DNA of 64,000 bases from Thermococcus barossii (GTDB lineage Archaea; Methanobacteriota_B; Thermococci; Thermococcales; Thermococcaceae). Location: NCBI RefSeq assembly GCF_002214465.1, contig NZ_CP015101.1, forward strand, positions 503,013 to 567,012. Reading direction: 5' to 3'. Below, piece after piece: positions 35,707-44,211 of this stretch. The position numbers were made by a program, and so were the translations under genes. The notes below the pieces were generated by a model that was not told the origin of the DNA, did not search any database, and saw nothing but the letters and a program-made list of their open reading frames with translations. Within the stretch, counting starts at the first letter, position 1, and each line of letters opens with the position of its first letter.

Positions 35707-36432
35707 TCACCCCTTCAAAAACGCCTCCACGAGGTTCCTCGTCTCGTTGAATGCCTCCAGCGGAATCCCCTTGGGCAGGCCACCTATTTCCCCCTTCACG
35801 TCCTTGAGGACGCCTTCACCAGCGCCGAGGAACATGCCCTCGCTCACTATTCCGCGGAAGTTGGCCGGCGGGAGCAGAGCGACGGCCACGCGGTTGCCCT
35901 CCTTGACGGTCAGGTCGTTCGTAACAACGGTAATGGCTCTGTCGCCGATGTTCACGTTGGTGACGAGAAGCCTGTCGGCGTTCGGGTGCTTGCCGACGCT
36001 CATGACCTCACCTACCTTGATGTCCACCGCTATGACTGGGTCGTTTATCTTCCCGAGGGCGAGGCGCTTGTCAAGGCCGAGGATGGTGTTCAGGAAGAAG
36101 CGGACCTTTGCAACCTGCTCCTCGACCTTCTCGCGCTCGCTCTTGTCTGCCAGGCTGATGAACTTGTGGTGCCAGTCCTCCCCGCCAAGGGCCTCGATTA
36201 TACCACTGGCCTTCTCCTTCAGTGCCTTCATCTGCGGTGTTTCAATCAGCTCCTTCGGCTCCACGTAGCTGTACCTCATCGCCTGTATCTCCGGAATCAT
36301 CTCCTTCGCCAGCTGAATCGCTCCCTTCTTGTTCCACTTCCCCTTGAACTTCGCGTGTTCCACCGTCTTCAGGAACAGCTCCACCGATTTCTCCGCCACC
36401 AGTAAGCGGTAATCCTTGCTCGTGTCCCACAT
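35707..36432 (-). CDS. tRNA-binding-domain protein (MetRS beta/CsaA-like OB fold)
   Basis: This 241-residue protein has a helical N-terminal half (to about residue 125) with basic residues. A C-terminal OB-fold tRNA-binding domain, about 130-230, has [35 protein letters not shown] and GIVSEGMFL, as in Trbp111, CsaA and the MetRS C-terminal domain. It probably binds tRNA or assists an aminoacyl-tRNA synthetase. ATG 36432 follows GGAGG. The upstream repeat-protein gene appears to read 191 bp into this one in another frame. Confidence 0.87.
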   Translation of the reverse strand: MWDTSKDYRLLVAEKSVELFLKTVEHAKFKGKWNKKGAIQLAKEMIPEIQAMRYSYVEPKELIETPQMKALKEKASGIIEALGGEDWHHKFISLADKSEREKVEEQVAKVRFFLNTILGLDKRLALGKINDPVIAVDIKVGEVMSVGKHPNADRLLVTNVNIGDRAITVVTNDLTVKEGNRVAVALLPPANFRGIVSEGMFLGAGEGVLKDVKGEIGGLPKGIPLEAFNETRNLVEAFLKG

Positions 36433-37474
36433 AGCTCTCACCCTCCAGTGCCTCTAAAACGCGGTTCTTAACGCTTTCGTCCCTTATTCCCTCGGCTATC
36501 GAGCGTGCCCTGGCTTTGTCACCCCAGCGGGCGTATGCCAAAGCCACCTCACCGAGAAGTTCCGACGCGATTTTATCGTCCTTGATAACGCCCGCCAGAA
36601 TCAGCGGCTCCTCCAGGAAGCCTATGCGCAGGAAGCGCCTTGCTATTCCCCCCAGCTCCCTGTCGGTCGGCCTGAACTTGCCCACAAAGATTATCTCGAG
36701 GGCGTCGTCAAAGACCCTCCTGCCGAGCCGGGGCTGCTCGTGCAGGTAGAGCCAGTAGGCCAGCTCAAGCATTGCTATGGCCCTCCCCTCCAGGGGGAGG
36801 AAGCGCATCATGGAGATGGCCAGCTCGACTTCTCCCCTTTCAAGCAGTTCCTCCACCGCTGCCTTGCCCCTCTTGAGAACGTCTTTGATGAGCTCCATTT
36901 TGTCTTCCATGTACTTCGCCTGAAGTTTGAAGAATATAGAGGCGTAAACGTCTCTGGCCAGTTCGTAGAACTCCAGTGCAATCTCGTTGGGTATCTCATC
37001 GGCGCTCTTCTCAATTAGCCGGCCGACCTTTATGAGCGATGAAGTGGCCGCTGATGACAGTCCCCGAGAAGCCTGGAGCAGCTCAACGGCTTCCCTGAAC
37101 AGCTCCAGTCCGTCCCTGTAACGGTCGGAAAGGACGAGGTTCCTCGCTATTCCCGCCAGAACCTCTCCCCGGACCCTCGGCGAGTCTATGCTCCTCGCCA
37201 GCACTACGGCGTTTTCAAAGTATGCCTCCGCATCCCTGTCCCGGTCGAGTGTGTACAGGGCCCTGCCAAGGATGGAGTAAGCCAAAGCCTTCTCAGGTGT
37301 TCCGGCTACCGATTCAAGCGTCTCCAGCATGTGGCTCAAAACCTCGTCCCGCGGAAAGGCCGTCAGGACTTCAGTCAGGGCTATCAGGCGTTTTATCCGA
37401 TCCTCAATATCCAGCGCGTTCCTCAATGCGTTCTTATAGTCTCCCTTTGACAGGTAAAGCTCCACGGCCTCCAC
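36242..37474 (-). CDS. TPR-like alpha-helical repeat protein with C-terminal overlap
   Basis: This 410-residue protein has the first about 340 residues as repeated paired helices of TPR/SEL1-like character ([49 protein letters not shown]). The final 64 residues change abruptly to a Gly/Glu/Asp-rich composition and are encoded by the same DNA, in another frame, as the tRNA-binding protein start. This suggests loss of the original stop near 36430 or a frameshift. A likely paralogue lies at 50809-51273. Start GTG 37474 follows GGTGG; GTG 37483 is possible. Such repeats usually mediate protein contacts. Confidence 0.78.
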   Translation of the reverse strand: MEAVELYLSKGDYKNALRNALDIEDRIKRLIALTEVLTAFPRDEVLSHMLETLESVAGTPEKALAYSILGRALYTLDRDRDAEAYFENAVVLARSIDSPRVRGEVLAGIARNLVLSDRYRDGLELFREAVELLQASRGLSSAATSSLIKVGRLIEKSADEIPNEIALEFYELARDVYASIFFKLQAKYMEDKMELIKDVLKRGKAAVEELLERGEVELAISMMRFLPLEGRAIAMLELAYWLYLHEQPRLGRRVFDDALEIIFVGKFRPTDRELGGIARRFLRIGFLEEPLILAGVIKDDKIASELLGEVALAYARWGDKARARSIAEGIRDESVKNRVLEALEGESYVGHEQGLPLTGGGEIGGAVPEDGGTREVQGEVEQEGSDSAGEGDDSGDTGDEVQLRGAEGAD

Positions 37475-37524
37475 GAGAACCACCAGCCGGTGAAAATAGG
37501 GGACGAAAGTAAAAAAGGCTATCG

Positions 37525-37851
37525 CTAACCCTTGACCTTTCTGTCCCAGTTCTCAAGCATTGTGTCGAGTGCCAGAAGGCTGTTGAGCCTTAGGCGAACC
37601 TTCCGGTTTTCCCAGTCTATAGAGCCCTTGAACTCGTTGAGCAGTGCAAACACCTTCTCCGCTTCTCTCGCCGGCAGATTTTCCCCGTAGAACTCCTCGC
37701 CACAGTGGGGACACTTGAAGACAAAGGACTCGAAGGTCGCCATGAACCGTTCACGGTCTTTGAAAAGCCCCTCGGCGTCCTCAAGCGACAACATCTGCTC
37801 GATCAGCTCCCCCCAGTCAAGGGCCGTTCCGCAGAGCGGACACTTCGCCAT
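37525..37851 (-). CDS. Zinc-ribbon hypothetical protein
   Basis: This 108-residue protein has two CxxC knuckles, CPLC (4-7) and CPHC (about 48-51), which could form one zinc ribbon, followed by a basic helical C-terminus. It starts at ATG 37851, overlapping the TGA of the DHH phosphoesterase gene (TGATG), so it is translated with it. A nucleic-acid or protein-contact role is possible. Family not recognised. Confidence 0.75.
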   Translation of the reverse strand: MAKCPLCGTALDWGELIEQMLSLEDAEGLFKDRERFMATFESFVFKCPHCGEEFYGENLPAREAEKVFALLNEFKGSIDWENRKVRLRLNSLLALDTMLENWDRKVKG

Positions 37852-38834
37852 CAGTCCACCTCCCTCAAAAACCTCTCTATCTCCTTCAGGATTAGTTTGA
37901 TTCCTTCGTCAAGGTTCCCCTTTCCGTTCGCCCCGGCGGCACCGGCGTGCCCCCCGCCCGAGCCATCTATGACCGGTCCGACCTTCTCCATGATTTTACC
38001 GAGGTGGAGGCCCTTCTTGACGAGACTCTCCTTTGCCCTCGCCGAAATCCTCACTCCCTTCTTCTCGCTCCCCACAACCGCTATATCGGCCCCGAGCTGG
38101 AGGAAGACCTTGCAGGCGAGCGACTCGTAGGCAGAAACCTTCGAGACGGCAATGATGTACCTCCTGAACTTCCTTATCTCCATTCTCTGGCAGGCCTTTA
38201 AGACCGCCATGCGCTTTGCCTGGTCGATGTTCTCGTCGCTGGCAGGGGCTACAAGCTGGAAAACCTCGCCCATCTGAACCGGAAAGCGCTCCAGCATCTC
38301 GCTTACCGCTTTGAAGGTCCTCGCGTTGGCGAAGCGGAAGTTGGCGGTGTCGGTGACTATTCCCGCCAGGAGGGCTTTAACGGCGGTCTCGTCGTAGAAG
38401 CCGAAGTATTTGAACAGCTCCCAGACTATCTCGGCGGTTGAGGTGCGTGATGAATCAACGACCGCTATGTCAGCTCTAATCGGTCTCTCCTTCTCGATGT
38501 GGTGGTCGATGAGAACGACGAACTTCCCGCGAGGAATTTCAATGGGTTCGAGCTGTTCGAGGGAGGAGGTGTCGAAGATTACAACAACATCTTCTTTAAC
38601 CGCCGGGTCCTTTTCAAGGGGAACGGGTGAGAGGGCTAAAAGCCGCTTGGCGTAGGAGGAGACGCTCTGGGCGACGCCTATCCTCACATTCTCAACGCCA
38701 AGGGATTTCAGGTAGAGGGCGAAGGCTATCGCCGAGCCGAGGGAGTCGGGGTCGGCGTTGTGATGGCAGAGAAGCAGGAAGGATTTGCCCCCTGAGCGCT
38801 CAAGGAAGCGTTTAAGCTTCAGTTTTCCCTTCAT
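37851..38834 (-). CDS. DHH/DHHA1-family phosphoesterase (NrnA/RecJ-like)
   Basis: This 327-residue protein has the DHH domain motifs: HHNADPDSLGSA (24-35, with metal-binding H and D), FDTSS near 90, IDHH near 115, and the DHHA1 signature GGGHAGAAG near 300. Such enzymes hydrolyse short oligonucleotides, cyclic dinucleotides or single-stranded nucleic acid with Mn. ATG 38834 is taken because GGGAGAT precedes it; it lies 23 bp within the DUF3194 gene. The preceding genes are translation-related, fitting an RNA-turnover role, but the substrate is not known. Confidence 0.92.
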   Translation of the reverse strand: MKGKLKLKRFLERSGGKSFLLLCHHNADPDSLGSAIAFALYLKSLGVENVRIGVAQSVSSYAKRLLALSPVPLEKDPAVKEDVVVIFDTSSLEQLEPIEIPRGKFVVLIDHHIEKERPIRADIAVVDSSRTSTAEIVWELFKYFGFYDETAVKALLAGIVTDTANFRFANARTFKAVSEMLERFPVQMGEVFQLVAPASDENIDQAKRMAVLKACQRMEIRKFRRYIIAVSKVSAYESLACKVFLQLGADIAVVGSEKKGVRISARAKESLVKKGLHLGKIMEKVGPVIDGSGGGHAGAAGANGKGNLDEGIKLILKEIERFLREVD

Positions 38835-39144
38835 TGGCAATCTCCCTCAGCTTCCTCTCAACTGCCTCGTAGGCCTTCTCAACGGCCTCCTCTATCAGCC
38901 CATCGACGTCCACCCTGACGAAGACCGGAACCTCCAGGTAAACCTCCATCTCAAGGTCAAGCGTTTCTTCGCGGTTTAGCCTCATCGTCACCTCGATGTC
39001 CTTCACGTCGCTCCGGTTGAGGGTGTCGAAGACGTGCTTTATCACAGTTTCCTGGGCGATCTCGCCTATCTCCATCAGCTGCTCCTCGCTCAGCTCCGGC
39101 AGACCAATGTGGACGACCCTTCTTCCGCTGCTTCCCTCGTCCAT
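38812..39144 (-). CDS. DUF3194 protein
   Basis: This 110-residue acidic protein of the Thermococcales DUF3194 type sits next to prefoldin beta, as in related genomes as I recall. Two helices (LMEIGEIAQETVIKHVF; IEEAVEKAYEAVERKLREI) bracket two strands with VTMRLNRE and MEVYLEVPVFVRVD. No catalytic motif. ATG 39144 follows GGGGTGAGAGCG. It may be a chaperone cofactor or assembly factor; this is guesswork from context. Confidence 0.8.
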   Translation of the reverse strand: MDEGSSGRRVVHIGLPELSEEQLMEIGEIAQETVIKHVFDTLNRSDVKDIEVTMRLNREETLDLEMEVYLEVPVFVRVDVDGLIEEAVEKAYEAVERKLREIANEGKTEA

Positions 39145-39174
39145 CGCTCTCACCCCGAAGGAAAAGAGAAGAGG

Positions 39175-39525
39175 TCAGCCTGCGGTGGGCCTGAGGGCGG
39201 ACTGTATCTGGGCGGTAAGTTCCTTGAGCTTCTCGTTGAGCTTCTTCTCCTGCCTCTCGAGGGCGTTGAGCCTGACTTCCAGCGTCTCGACCTTCTCCTT
39301 CAGCTCCTCGACGGCCTTGCCCTTCTTGGTCCTGACGATGAGCGTTCCGACGGTCTTGTATATGGTAGCTCCGTCATCCACCTTCTCAAGCTCCTCGAGG
39401 GCCTTCTTTGCCTCGGTGAGCTCGAGCTGGACTTTCTGCTTCTGCTGAATGACGAGCTGGAGCTGCTGCTGGTAGCTCTCAAGCTGACCGAGCATGGCCT
39501 GAACCTGGGGCGGAATGTTCTGCAT
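39175..39525 (-). CDS. pfdB: Prefoldin beta subunit
   Basis: This 116-residue protein is almost entirely two long coiled-coil helices joined by a short beta hairpin (DDGATIYKTVGTLIVRTKKGKA, about 53-74), the prefoldin beta architecture. Four beta and two alpha subunits form the jellyfish-shaped chaperone that captures unfolded proteins and passes them to the thermosome. ATG 39525 follows GGAGGTGTTGTTA and matches the family N-terminus MQNIPPQ. Confidence 0.96.
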   Translation of the reverse strand: MQNIPPQVQAMLGQLESYQQQLQLVIQQKQKVQLELTEAKKALEELEKVDDGATIYKTVGTLIVRTKKGKAVEELKEKVETLEVRLNALERQEKKLNEKLKELTAQIQSALRPTAG

Positions 39526-39588
39526 TAACAACACCTCCGTAATCGCGATGCCGGGTTAGAATAAGGGGCTGGCTTTAAATAGTTTCGG

Positions 39589-39846
39589 CTAAACTTCCAG
39601 GGAATCCATGGCTACCTTTATCCACCGGAGGTAGGAGTTCAGAGTTCCGCGCAGGGCGGAGTTGTCCCTGGCGAGAAAGCGGATTACTATCCTGTTCCCC
39701 TCTCGGAGGAACTCTATCCTGCTCCTCCTGTAGGGCACGCTCTCGTGCTCGTAGAGGACGCTCTCATGAACTATTCTCGCGGTTTCCTCATCGGGAAAGG
39801 CGAGCTCTATCACTCCTTCGATGGGCCAGTTTTCCTCTTCAGCCAT
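39589..39846 (-). CDS. pcc1: KEOPS complex subunit Pcc1
   Basis: This 85-residue protein matches archaeal Pcc1: an amphipathic beta-sheet with IELAFPDEETARIVHESVLYE, then RNRIVIRFLARDNSALRGTLNSYLRWI, in which SALRGTLNS is characteristic. Pcc1 dimerises the KEOPS complex (Kae1, Bud32, Cgi121) that makes threonylcarbamoyl-adenosine on tRNA. ATG 39846 follows GGAGGCGTC and lies 37 bp within the Brix-domain gene. A much longer frame running upstream is a shadow of that gene. Confidence 0.9.
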   Translation of the reverse strand: MAEEENWPIEGVIELAFPDEETARIVHESVLYEHESVPYRRSRIEFLREGNRIVIRFLARDNSALRGTLNSYLRWIKVAMDSLEV

Positions 39847-40451
39847 GACGCCTCCTTGTAGTCCCATCTCCGCCCGTCCTCCATTATCCATATCTTGACG
39901 CTTATGAGCGGGCCGACGGCCTTCTCCCTGCTGACGTCCAGGCGGTAGAAGTTCACCGCCATCCCGCGCGGGTGCCTCTCGATGACGCTCAGGACATCGG
40001 TGTTGTACCTGTCGGCTATGCCGAGGAGCGAGCGCTCCTTCCTCGGGACGAACACTCCCCCGGTGAGTTCTGCAAAAACCTGGGCGAAGGCAACGTGGTC
40101 GAGACCGACGCGCTTGGCGGTGGTCACCACGAGGGGCATCTCCTCCCGTATCGGCCTCACGTCCCTGAAACCGATCTCGCGCTGGAGCTTTATGCCGTGG
40201 AGGTATAGGTAGCCGAGGTAGCCCCAGTCCTCGGGATCGACCTTGATGAAGGTCATCTTGAGCGGGTTGCCCTTCCAGACGTTGATTATCAGGAGCCTCT
40301 CGTAGTTCCTGTCGTAGGCCTCCATTAGGAGATCCTGGATTGTTTTCTTGCCCCTCGTCAGGTAGAGGGAGTTGGGGAACACCTTCTCCAGGTCGTGCCC
40401 GAAGCTCCTCGTCCTTCTGGTGGGTCTGTGGGAAGTCGTTATCAGCATCAT
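39810..40451 (-). CDS. Brix-domain ribosome biogenesis protein
   Basis: This 213-residue archaeal Brix/Imp4-type protein begins MMLITTSHRPTRRTRSFGHDLEKVFPNS, the sigma70-like start of the domain, and includes VTTAKRVGLDHVAFAQVF and a basic C-terminal end. It is predicted to take part in ribosomal RNA processing or large-subunit assembly. It sits between rpoP and pcc1 as in many archaeal genomes. ATG 40451 or 40448 are both possible. Confidence 0.9.
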   Translation of the reverse strand: MMLITTSHRPTRRTRSFGHDLEKVFPNSLYLTRGKKTIQDLLMEAYDRNYERLLIINVWKGNPLKMTFIKVDPEDWGYLGYLYLHGIKLQREIGFRDVRPIREEMPLVVTTAKRVGLDHVAFAQVFAELTGGVFVPRKERSLLGIADRYNTDVLSVIERHPRGMAVNFYRLDVSREKAVGPLISVKIWIMEDGRRWDYKEASWLKRKTGPSKE

Positions 40452-40503
40452 GGCCCTCACTCAAAATTCGTTTAAGCGATAAAAGGTTTTCCAAACGAAA
40501 GAA

Positions 40504-40653
40504 TCAGATCGCCTTTACGCGCCTGGCCACCCTCGGCCTGGGCTTGTAGAGTATCTTGCTGCCGCAGTAGGGGCAGCGGACTTCCCTGGTGTTTTCGAGG
40601 TCGAGCTCGACCTCCCTTCCGCACTTTGCGCAGCGGTAAACGGCCATCACCAT
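40504..40653 (-). CDS. rpoP: DNA-directed RNA polymerase subunit P (Rpb12)
   Basis: This 49-residue zinc-ribbon subunit has CAKC (8-11) and CPYC (27-30), ending in a basic tail (KPRPRVARRVKAI). It is part of the archaeal RNA polymerase near the assembly platform. ATG 40653 follows GGGTGATAAAC; ATG 40647, two codons later, is possible. It is second in the L37Ae string. Confidence 0.95.
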   Translation of the reverse strand: MVMAVYRCAKCGREVELDLENTREVRCPYCGSKILYKPRPRVARRVKAI

Positions 40654-40687
40654 GTTTATCACCCTAAAACCAGGTAAAGGAAAGGAA

Positions 40688-40948
40688 TCAGGCCTTGGAG
40701 GCCGTGACACGCTTGGCAACCTTTCCCGCCGGAGTGGTCGGCAGGTAGGCACCGCCGGCGAAGGTGGCGCCGCACTTCTGGCACTGCCATATGCCAGTGC
40801 TTATCCTCCTGACAGCCTTCCTTCCGCAGACCGGGCAGACGTGCTTCTGCTTCATCTTGGCCTCAACGGCCGCGACCCTTCTTCTAATCTTGAGACCGTA
40901 CCTGGGACCGTATCTTCCGGCCGAACCAACCTTAGTAGTCCTTCCCAT
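40688..40948 (-). CDS. rpl37A: 50S ribosomal protein L37Ae
   Basis: This 86-residue ribosomal protein has a basic N-terminus ([24 protein letters not shown]) and a zinc finger, CPVC (about 38-41) and CQKC (about 56-59). GGGGTGATGCTC precedes ATG 40948. It is the first gene of the leftward string that continues through rpoP, the Brix gene, pcc1, pfdB and beyond. Confidence 0.97.
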   Translation of the reverse strand: MGRTTKVGSAGRYGPRYGLKIRRRVAAVEAKMKQKHVCPVCGRKAVRRISTGIWQCQKCGATFAGGAYLPTTPAGKVAKRVTASKA

Positions 40949-41005
40949 GAGCATCACCCCTAATTATCAACCGATTTTCACGACTGGAGAGTGTTTCCGG
41001 AGACG

Positions 41006-41014
41006 TTTTATAAA
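41006..41014 (-). promoter_or_regulatory. TATA element of L37Ae-rpoP operon
   Basis: Read leftward, TTTATAAAA lies about 60 bp before the L37Ae ATG, predicting a leader of roughly 30 bases with a GGGGTGAT ribosome-binding site. Confidence 0.6.
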
Positions 41015-41024
41015 CCTTTGCCTG

Positions 41025-41691
41025 GAAACTTTGCGGAGCAAAGTTTCATCAAAATGTGTGATTCCTCTTTGAGGCTCCTTTAAAAAGGAATTTCAGCACC
41101 CAATTTAGCCCTTAGAAAGAGGATTTACGGTACCGAGCTTTTCCCATACGGGTTCCACTTAAACCGCGCTCCTACGGAGCGCTAAAAAACTTGAACCCGT
41201 CCAAAAAGCGCTTCTCTAAGAGAATCCACGTCTCAAAAATAACTCCCGGAGAAATCCCCCAAGATACGCCCTTCCAAAAGGAATCATGAATCTTGATCAA
41301 ACTCAACGGGACTATCGTCCCGTGCGTTGAAGCAGAGCTTCAACGTTGCGCAGGAGAACAAGCTTTAGGAAAGCTTGACCAAAGGAGTGCCCTTCTTACC
41401 AACAGACAAAAAATCAATCGTGCACTCCCGGATTAGCGTTAGATGGGGATTCCTACGGATGCCGTTTGTGTAGTGAAACCCTCATAAGAGAGCAAGTCGA
41501 AAAGAAACTCCCTACAATTGCTGAATTTCTGAAAAACGCACCCACTTTTCTGCCAGCGCTCTTTGGGAAGCGAAGCTTCCCGTGGTGTTGAGGCTTTGCC
41601 TCAACATGCGCAAGCAAGGACTGTGAGGGGGGCATTTGAGCTGTCGCCCCCCTGGGGGTCCCGACGTCATCGCAACCCAATACTCGTCGGG
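41025..41691. repeat. Gene-free interval packed with perfect short hairpins
   Basis: The 818 bases between L37Ae and the gene at 41776 hold no credible ORF but many perfect stem-loops. They are at 41025-41047 (10-bp stem, GGA loop), 41166-41182 (7 bp, TAC), 41306-41323 (7 bp), 41325-41345 (9 bp, AGA), 41359-41377 (8 bp, AGG), 41565-41581 (7 bp, GAA), 41586-41606 (9 bp, TTT), 41626-41653 (8 bp, longer loop) and 41660-41691 (7 bp, 18-base loop). The 41166 hairpin is nested in an outer stem of ACGGGTTC (41148-41155) and GAACCCGT (41193-41200). Stem sequences differ from one another. Could be structured RNA, a decayed transposon end or inserted palindromes; unresolved. Confidence 0.6.
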
Positions 41692-41775
41692 CACTGTATT
41701 GTAGTCACAGGTAATAAAAGACTTTTTCGGCCTAAAGCTAATAAACGTTGATGGGAACTGAACCGTGGTGATAAA

Positions 41776-42087
41776 ATGAATCGCCTGTGGGGTTCGGTGC
41801 TTCCTCTGGTTTACGTCTTTCTATTCGCTGGCCTCATGAGACAGTACGAAGTGCAGTTCACCCCTGTTGTTTACTGGGCCTTCATTGGAGGAATAGTGTT
41901 CTCCTCTGCCCTTGGCATATACCTCGACGGAAGAATTCCCGGAAGGAGCGTCCTTGTTTTCGGGCTGTTCACACTTATCTGGCTTATCCTCGGCCTGAAA
42001 TACCGGCCCGAGGGCAATTCATACGTTTTCGCCGGCATTCTCATAACATTCGTCCTGTCAATCGTTATGCAGAAAATTGGCAAGTAA
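41776..42087 (+). CDS. Small integral membrane protein, hypothetical
   Basis: This 103-residue protein has four hydrophobic segments (about 7-24, 30-48, 55-72, 80-98) and only short loops, with GIYLDGRIPG between the second and third. The ATG follows GGTGATAAA. No family recognised. It stands between the hairpin-rich interval and a soluble hypothetical gene 53 bp downstream. Confidence 0.65.
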   Translation: MNRLWGSVLPLVYVFLFAGLMRQYEVQFTPVVYWAFIGGIVFSSALGIYLDGRIPGRSVLVFGLFTLIWLILGLKYRPEGNSYVFAGILITFVLSIVMQKIGK

Positions 42088-42140
42088 AAGAACGCCAAAG
42101 CCTTATAACCCTCTTCTCAACTCAAAGTTGGGTGCAGACC

Positions 42141-42641
42141 ATGGCGGGAACGATAAGCAAGATAATCCACTTCCGCGATGAGGAGGAGTTTCTTGATGAT
42201 ATGACCGAGATAATGGAGCGCTTCTCCTATCTGGCGAGCAAATACGGTCACAATCCCGTTGAAGGTGTTCTCCTGTGGGACTATATCGGCATTCAGGACG
42301 AAGAAGGCGTGAAGATTTTCCGGGTGGGCGAGTTTCCCTACTTTGAGGGAACGTTAAAGCTTGACCTCGAAACGCTCCGCGTCATGGAGCGCTACTTCGA
42401 CGAGATGGAAAGCAAATGGGACGAGCTCACCGTCGAGGAGATAAACTACTTCGTCGAGATGCTCAACGAGGCCCTCGGCGAGCAGCGCGTTTACTACGAC
42501 GCCTACTCGCTCGGCTTGGACAGAAACACGGCCTACGTAATCCTCAACCTCGTCTCGCTCAACTACCTCGAGAGCGTTCTCGACGGAGGGGACAGGGAGA
42601 TATTTGAGGAGGCCGTTGAACTGCTGATGAGGTACCTCTAA
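42141..42641 (+). CDS. Conserved hypothetical protein, acidic and helical
   Basis: This 166-residue soluble protein is rich in Glu and Asp with predicted helices throughout, plus VEGVLLWDYIGIQDEEGVKI, which looks like strands. ATG 42141 follows GGTGCAGACC with TATA-like CCTTATAACC about 35 bp upstream; a longer in-frame upstream reading overlaps the membrane-protein gene and is rejected. No family or active site recognised. Confidence 0.75.
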   Translation: MAGTISKIIHFRDEEEFLDDMTEIMERFSYLASKYGHNPVEGVLLWDYIGIQDEEGVKIFRVGEFPYFEGTLKLDLETLRVMERYFDEMESKWDELTVEEINYFVEMLNEALGEQRVYYDAYSLGLDRNTAYVILNLVSLNYLESVLDGGDREIFEEAVELLMRYL

Positions 42642-42707
42642 GCGCTCAATTGCTTAACTGCATAATTAAATAAATGCAGAATTGTGCAGTTACATGGGGG
42701 TGATCGC

Positions 42708-42968
42708 TTGCTCTTCAAGAAGAGGGGAACCTTCACCGAGGAGGACGCCAGGAAGGTCATTGAGTTCGTGAGCGAGAGGCCCGACGAGAGGGAGATAATA
42801 GTTATGGCGGAGAGGATCACCGACGAGGCGAAGAGAAGATTGTGGGATTACGCGAGGGCCGTCAAGCTGATGGCTGACCTGACGGGGGAGGAGCGCGAGG
42901 TTAGGGTGGAGATACTCGAGGGCTACGTGAGCGAGAAGGTTAAGGGCATCGACGTGGAGGGGCTGTGA
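42708..42968 (+). CDS. Conserved hypothetical protein upstream of queE-like gene
   Basis: This 86-residue basic and acidic helical protein has the sequence FTEEDARKVIEFVSERPDE, then EIIVMAERITDEAKRRLWDYARAV. TTG 42708 is chosen because GGGGGTGATCGC lies directly before it; GTG 42684 would place the ribosome-binding site inside the gene. It ends five bases before the QueE-like ATG and is probably co-transcribed with it. Function unknown. Confidence 0.65.
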   Translation: MLFKKRGTFTEEDARKVIEFVSERPDEREIIVMAERITDEAKRRLWDYARAVKLMADLTGEEREVRVEILEGYVSEKVKGIDVEGL

Positions 42969-42972
42969 AAAG

Positions 42973-43734
42973 ATGAAGCTGATAATGGCCGAGGTCTTCA
43001 ACAGCTGGCAGGGTGAAGGGGGGAGCGTTGAAGGCTCAGCATTCGGCAGGAGGCAGATTTTCGTAAGGTTCGCCGGCTGCGACCTTAACTGCCTCTGGTG
43101 CGACTCCCGGGAGTACATCAACGCCTCCCGCGTTTTCCGCTGGCGCTCCGAGGTTGAACCCTTCACGGGGAAGTTCGAGTACAGGCCGAACCCTGCTCGG
43201 CTGGATGAGGTCGTTGAAGCGATACTCCGCCTCGATACCGGCGATATACACTCGATAAGCTACACGGGGGGGGAGCCGACGCTTCAGGTGAAACCGCTTA
43301 AGGCCCTCATGGGGGAGATGAAGAGCCTAGGCTTCGACAACTTTCTGGAGACGCACGGCGGTCTGCCGGAGCTGGTCAAGGAGGTTGCTAGCGTTACGGA
43401 TTACGCGAGCGTGGACATAAAGGACGAGACGGCCAAAGCAACCGAAGACTGGCGCTCGCTGGTTCTCCGCGAGGTCGAGAGCGTAAGGATTCTGAAGGAA
43501 GCCGGGGCCAAGGTTTACGCCAAGCTCGTCGTTACTTCCGAGACGAAGCCCGGGAACGTCCGCTGGTACGCGGAGCTGCTGAAGGGCCTGGCCCCCCTCG
43601 TAATCCAGCCGAGGGAGCCAATAGAGATAAGTCAGGAAAAGCTGATGAACCTTTACCGCGAGGCGGCCCTGGTCATGGGGAGAAAGAACGTCGGGCTGAG
43701 CTTTCAGGTGCACAAATACCTCAACGTCCTCTGA
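42973..43734 (+). CDS. queE: 7-carboxy-7-deazaguanine synthase (QueE-like radical SAM protein)
   Basis: This 253-residue radical SAM protein has C36-x3-C40-x2-C43 (CDLNCLWC). The N-terminal VFNSWQGEG...GRRQIFVRFAGC is characteristic of QueE, and SYTGGEPTLQ binds SAM. QueE makes the 7-deazaguanine core from carboxytetrahydropterin, which archaea use for archaeosine in tRNA. Other pathway genes (queC, queD, tgt) are not in the window. ATG 42973 follows a short GTGAAAAG. Confidence 0.9.
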   Translation: MKLIMAEVFNSWQGEGGSVEGSAFGRRQIFVRFAGCDLNCLWCDSREYINASRVFRWRSEVEPFTGKFEYRPNPARLDEVVEAILRLDTGDIHSISYTGGEPTLQVKPLKALMGEMKSLGFDNFLETHGGLPELVKEVASVTDYASVDIKDETAKATEDWRSLVLREVESVRILKEAGAKVYAKLVVTSETKPGNVRWYAELLKGLAPLVIQPREPIEISQEKLMNLYREAALVMGRKNVGLSFQVHKYLNVL

Positions 43735-43743
43735 GGTGGGAGC

Positions 43744-44184
43744 GTGAGGGGCGAGGTACTCATCGTGCTCTCCTTCTTCCTCGTGGCCCTCTCGGCGTAT
43801 TTCCAGAATTCGGGCGGCGGATTATCCCTCGCGCTTCTCCTGGTGGCGTTCTTCGTGCTCCTCGCGGGGATTCGAGAGCTTAACCGTTCAAGGCCGTCGA
43901 AGCGCACTGGAGACGCCCACCTGATCCTCGGCATTCTCCTGCCAATCCTGCTGTTCCTGACCTATGGAAACCCGCTCTACCTCCTGGCCGGGGCTTTCCT
44001 GATACCGGCCTTCTTCTGGAAGTCCGAGAAGGCGGTTTTGCTGCTCGTTCCCGCGGGCCTGCTGATGGGCTGGCTGGCACTGGGGGAGAACTCTTTCGTT
44101 GCAAGGTTCGTCGGTGCCTTCCTGCTCGCCGTATCCATCGTGGTCGGAACCGCCTCCCTGTACTTCTGGCTCAGATACAGGTGA
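43744..44184 (+). CDS. Integral membrane protein, hypothetical
   Basis: This 146-residue protein has five hydrophobic segments, the first beginning at residue 4, with a short basic loop (RELNRSRPSKRTG) near 40-52 that is probably cytoplasmic. GTG 43744 follows GGTGGGAGC, nine bases after the QueE-like stop, so the two are likely co-transcribed. No family recognised. Confidence 0.68.
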   Translation: MRGEVLIVLSFFLVALSAYFQNSGGGLSLALLLVAFFVLLAGIRELNRSRPSKRTGDAHLILGILLPILLFLTYGNPLYLLAGAFLIPAFFWKSEKAVLLLVPAGLLMGWLALGENSFVARFVGAFLLAVSIVVGTASLYFWLRYR

Positions 44185-44211
44185 GTTTTTAAGCTCCCGC
44201 CGAAACGGTCC

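Noticed and set aside
39847-40494. Long open frame continuing upstream from pcc1
   Set aside because: It is a shadow of the Brix-domain gene in another frame with unnatural Arg/Gly/Pro-rich sequence. Pcc1 starts at ATG 39846 behind GGAGGCGTC.
41025-41691. CRISPR array
   Set aside because: The hairpin sequences differ from each other and spacing is irregular; there is no repeated unit.
41453-41694. Possible transposase (TnpB) remnant on the minus strand in the hairpin-rich interval
   Set aside because: Two short frames are open, but no RuvC or zinc-finger motif could be recognised. Kept only as a hypothesis for the hairpins.
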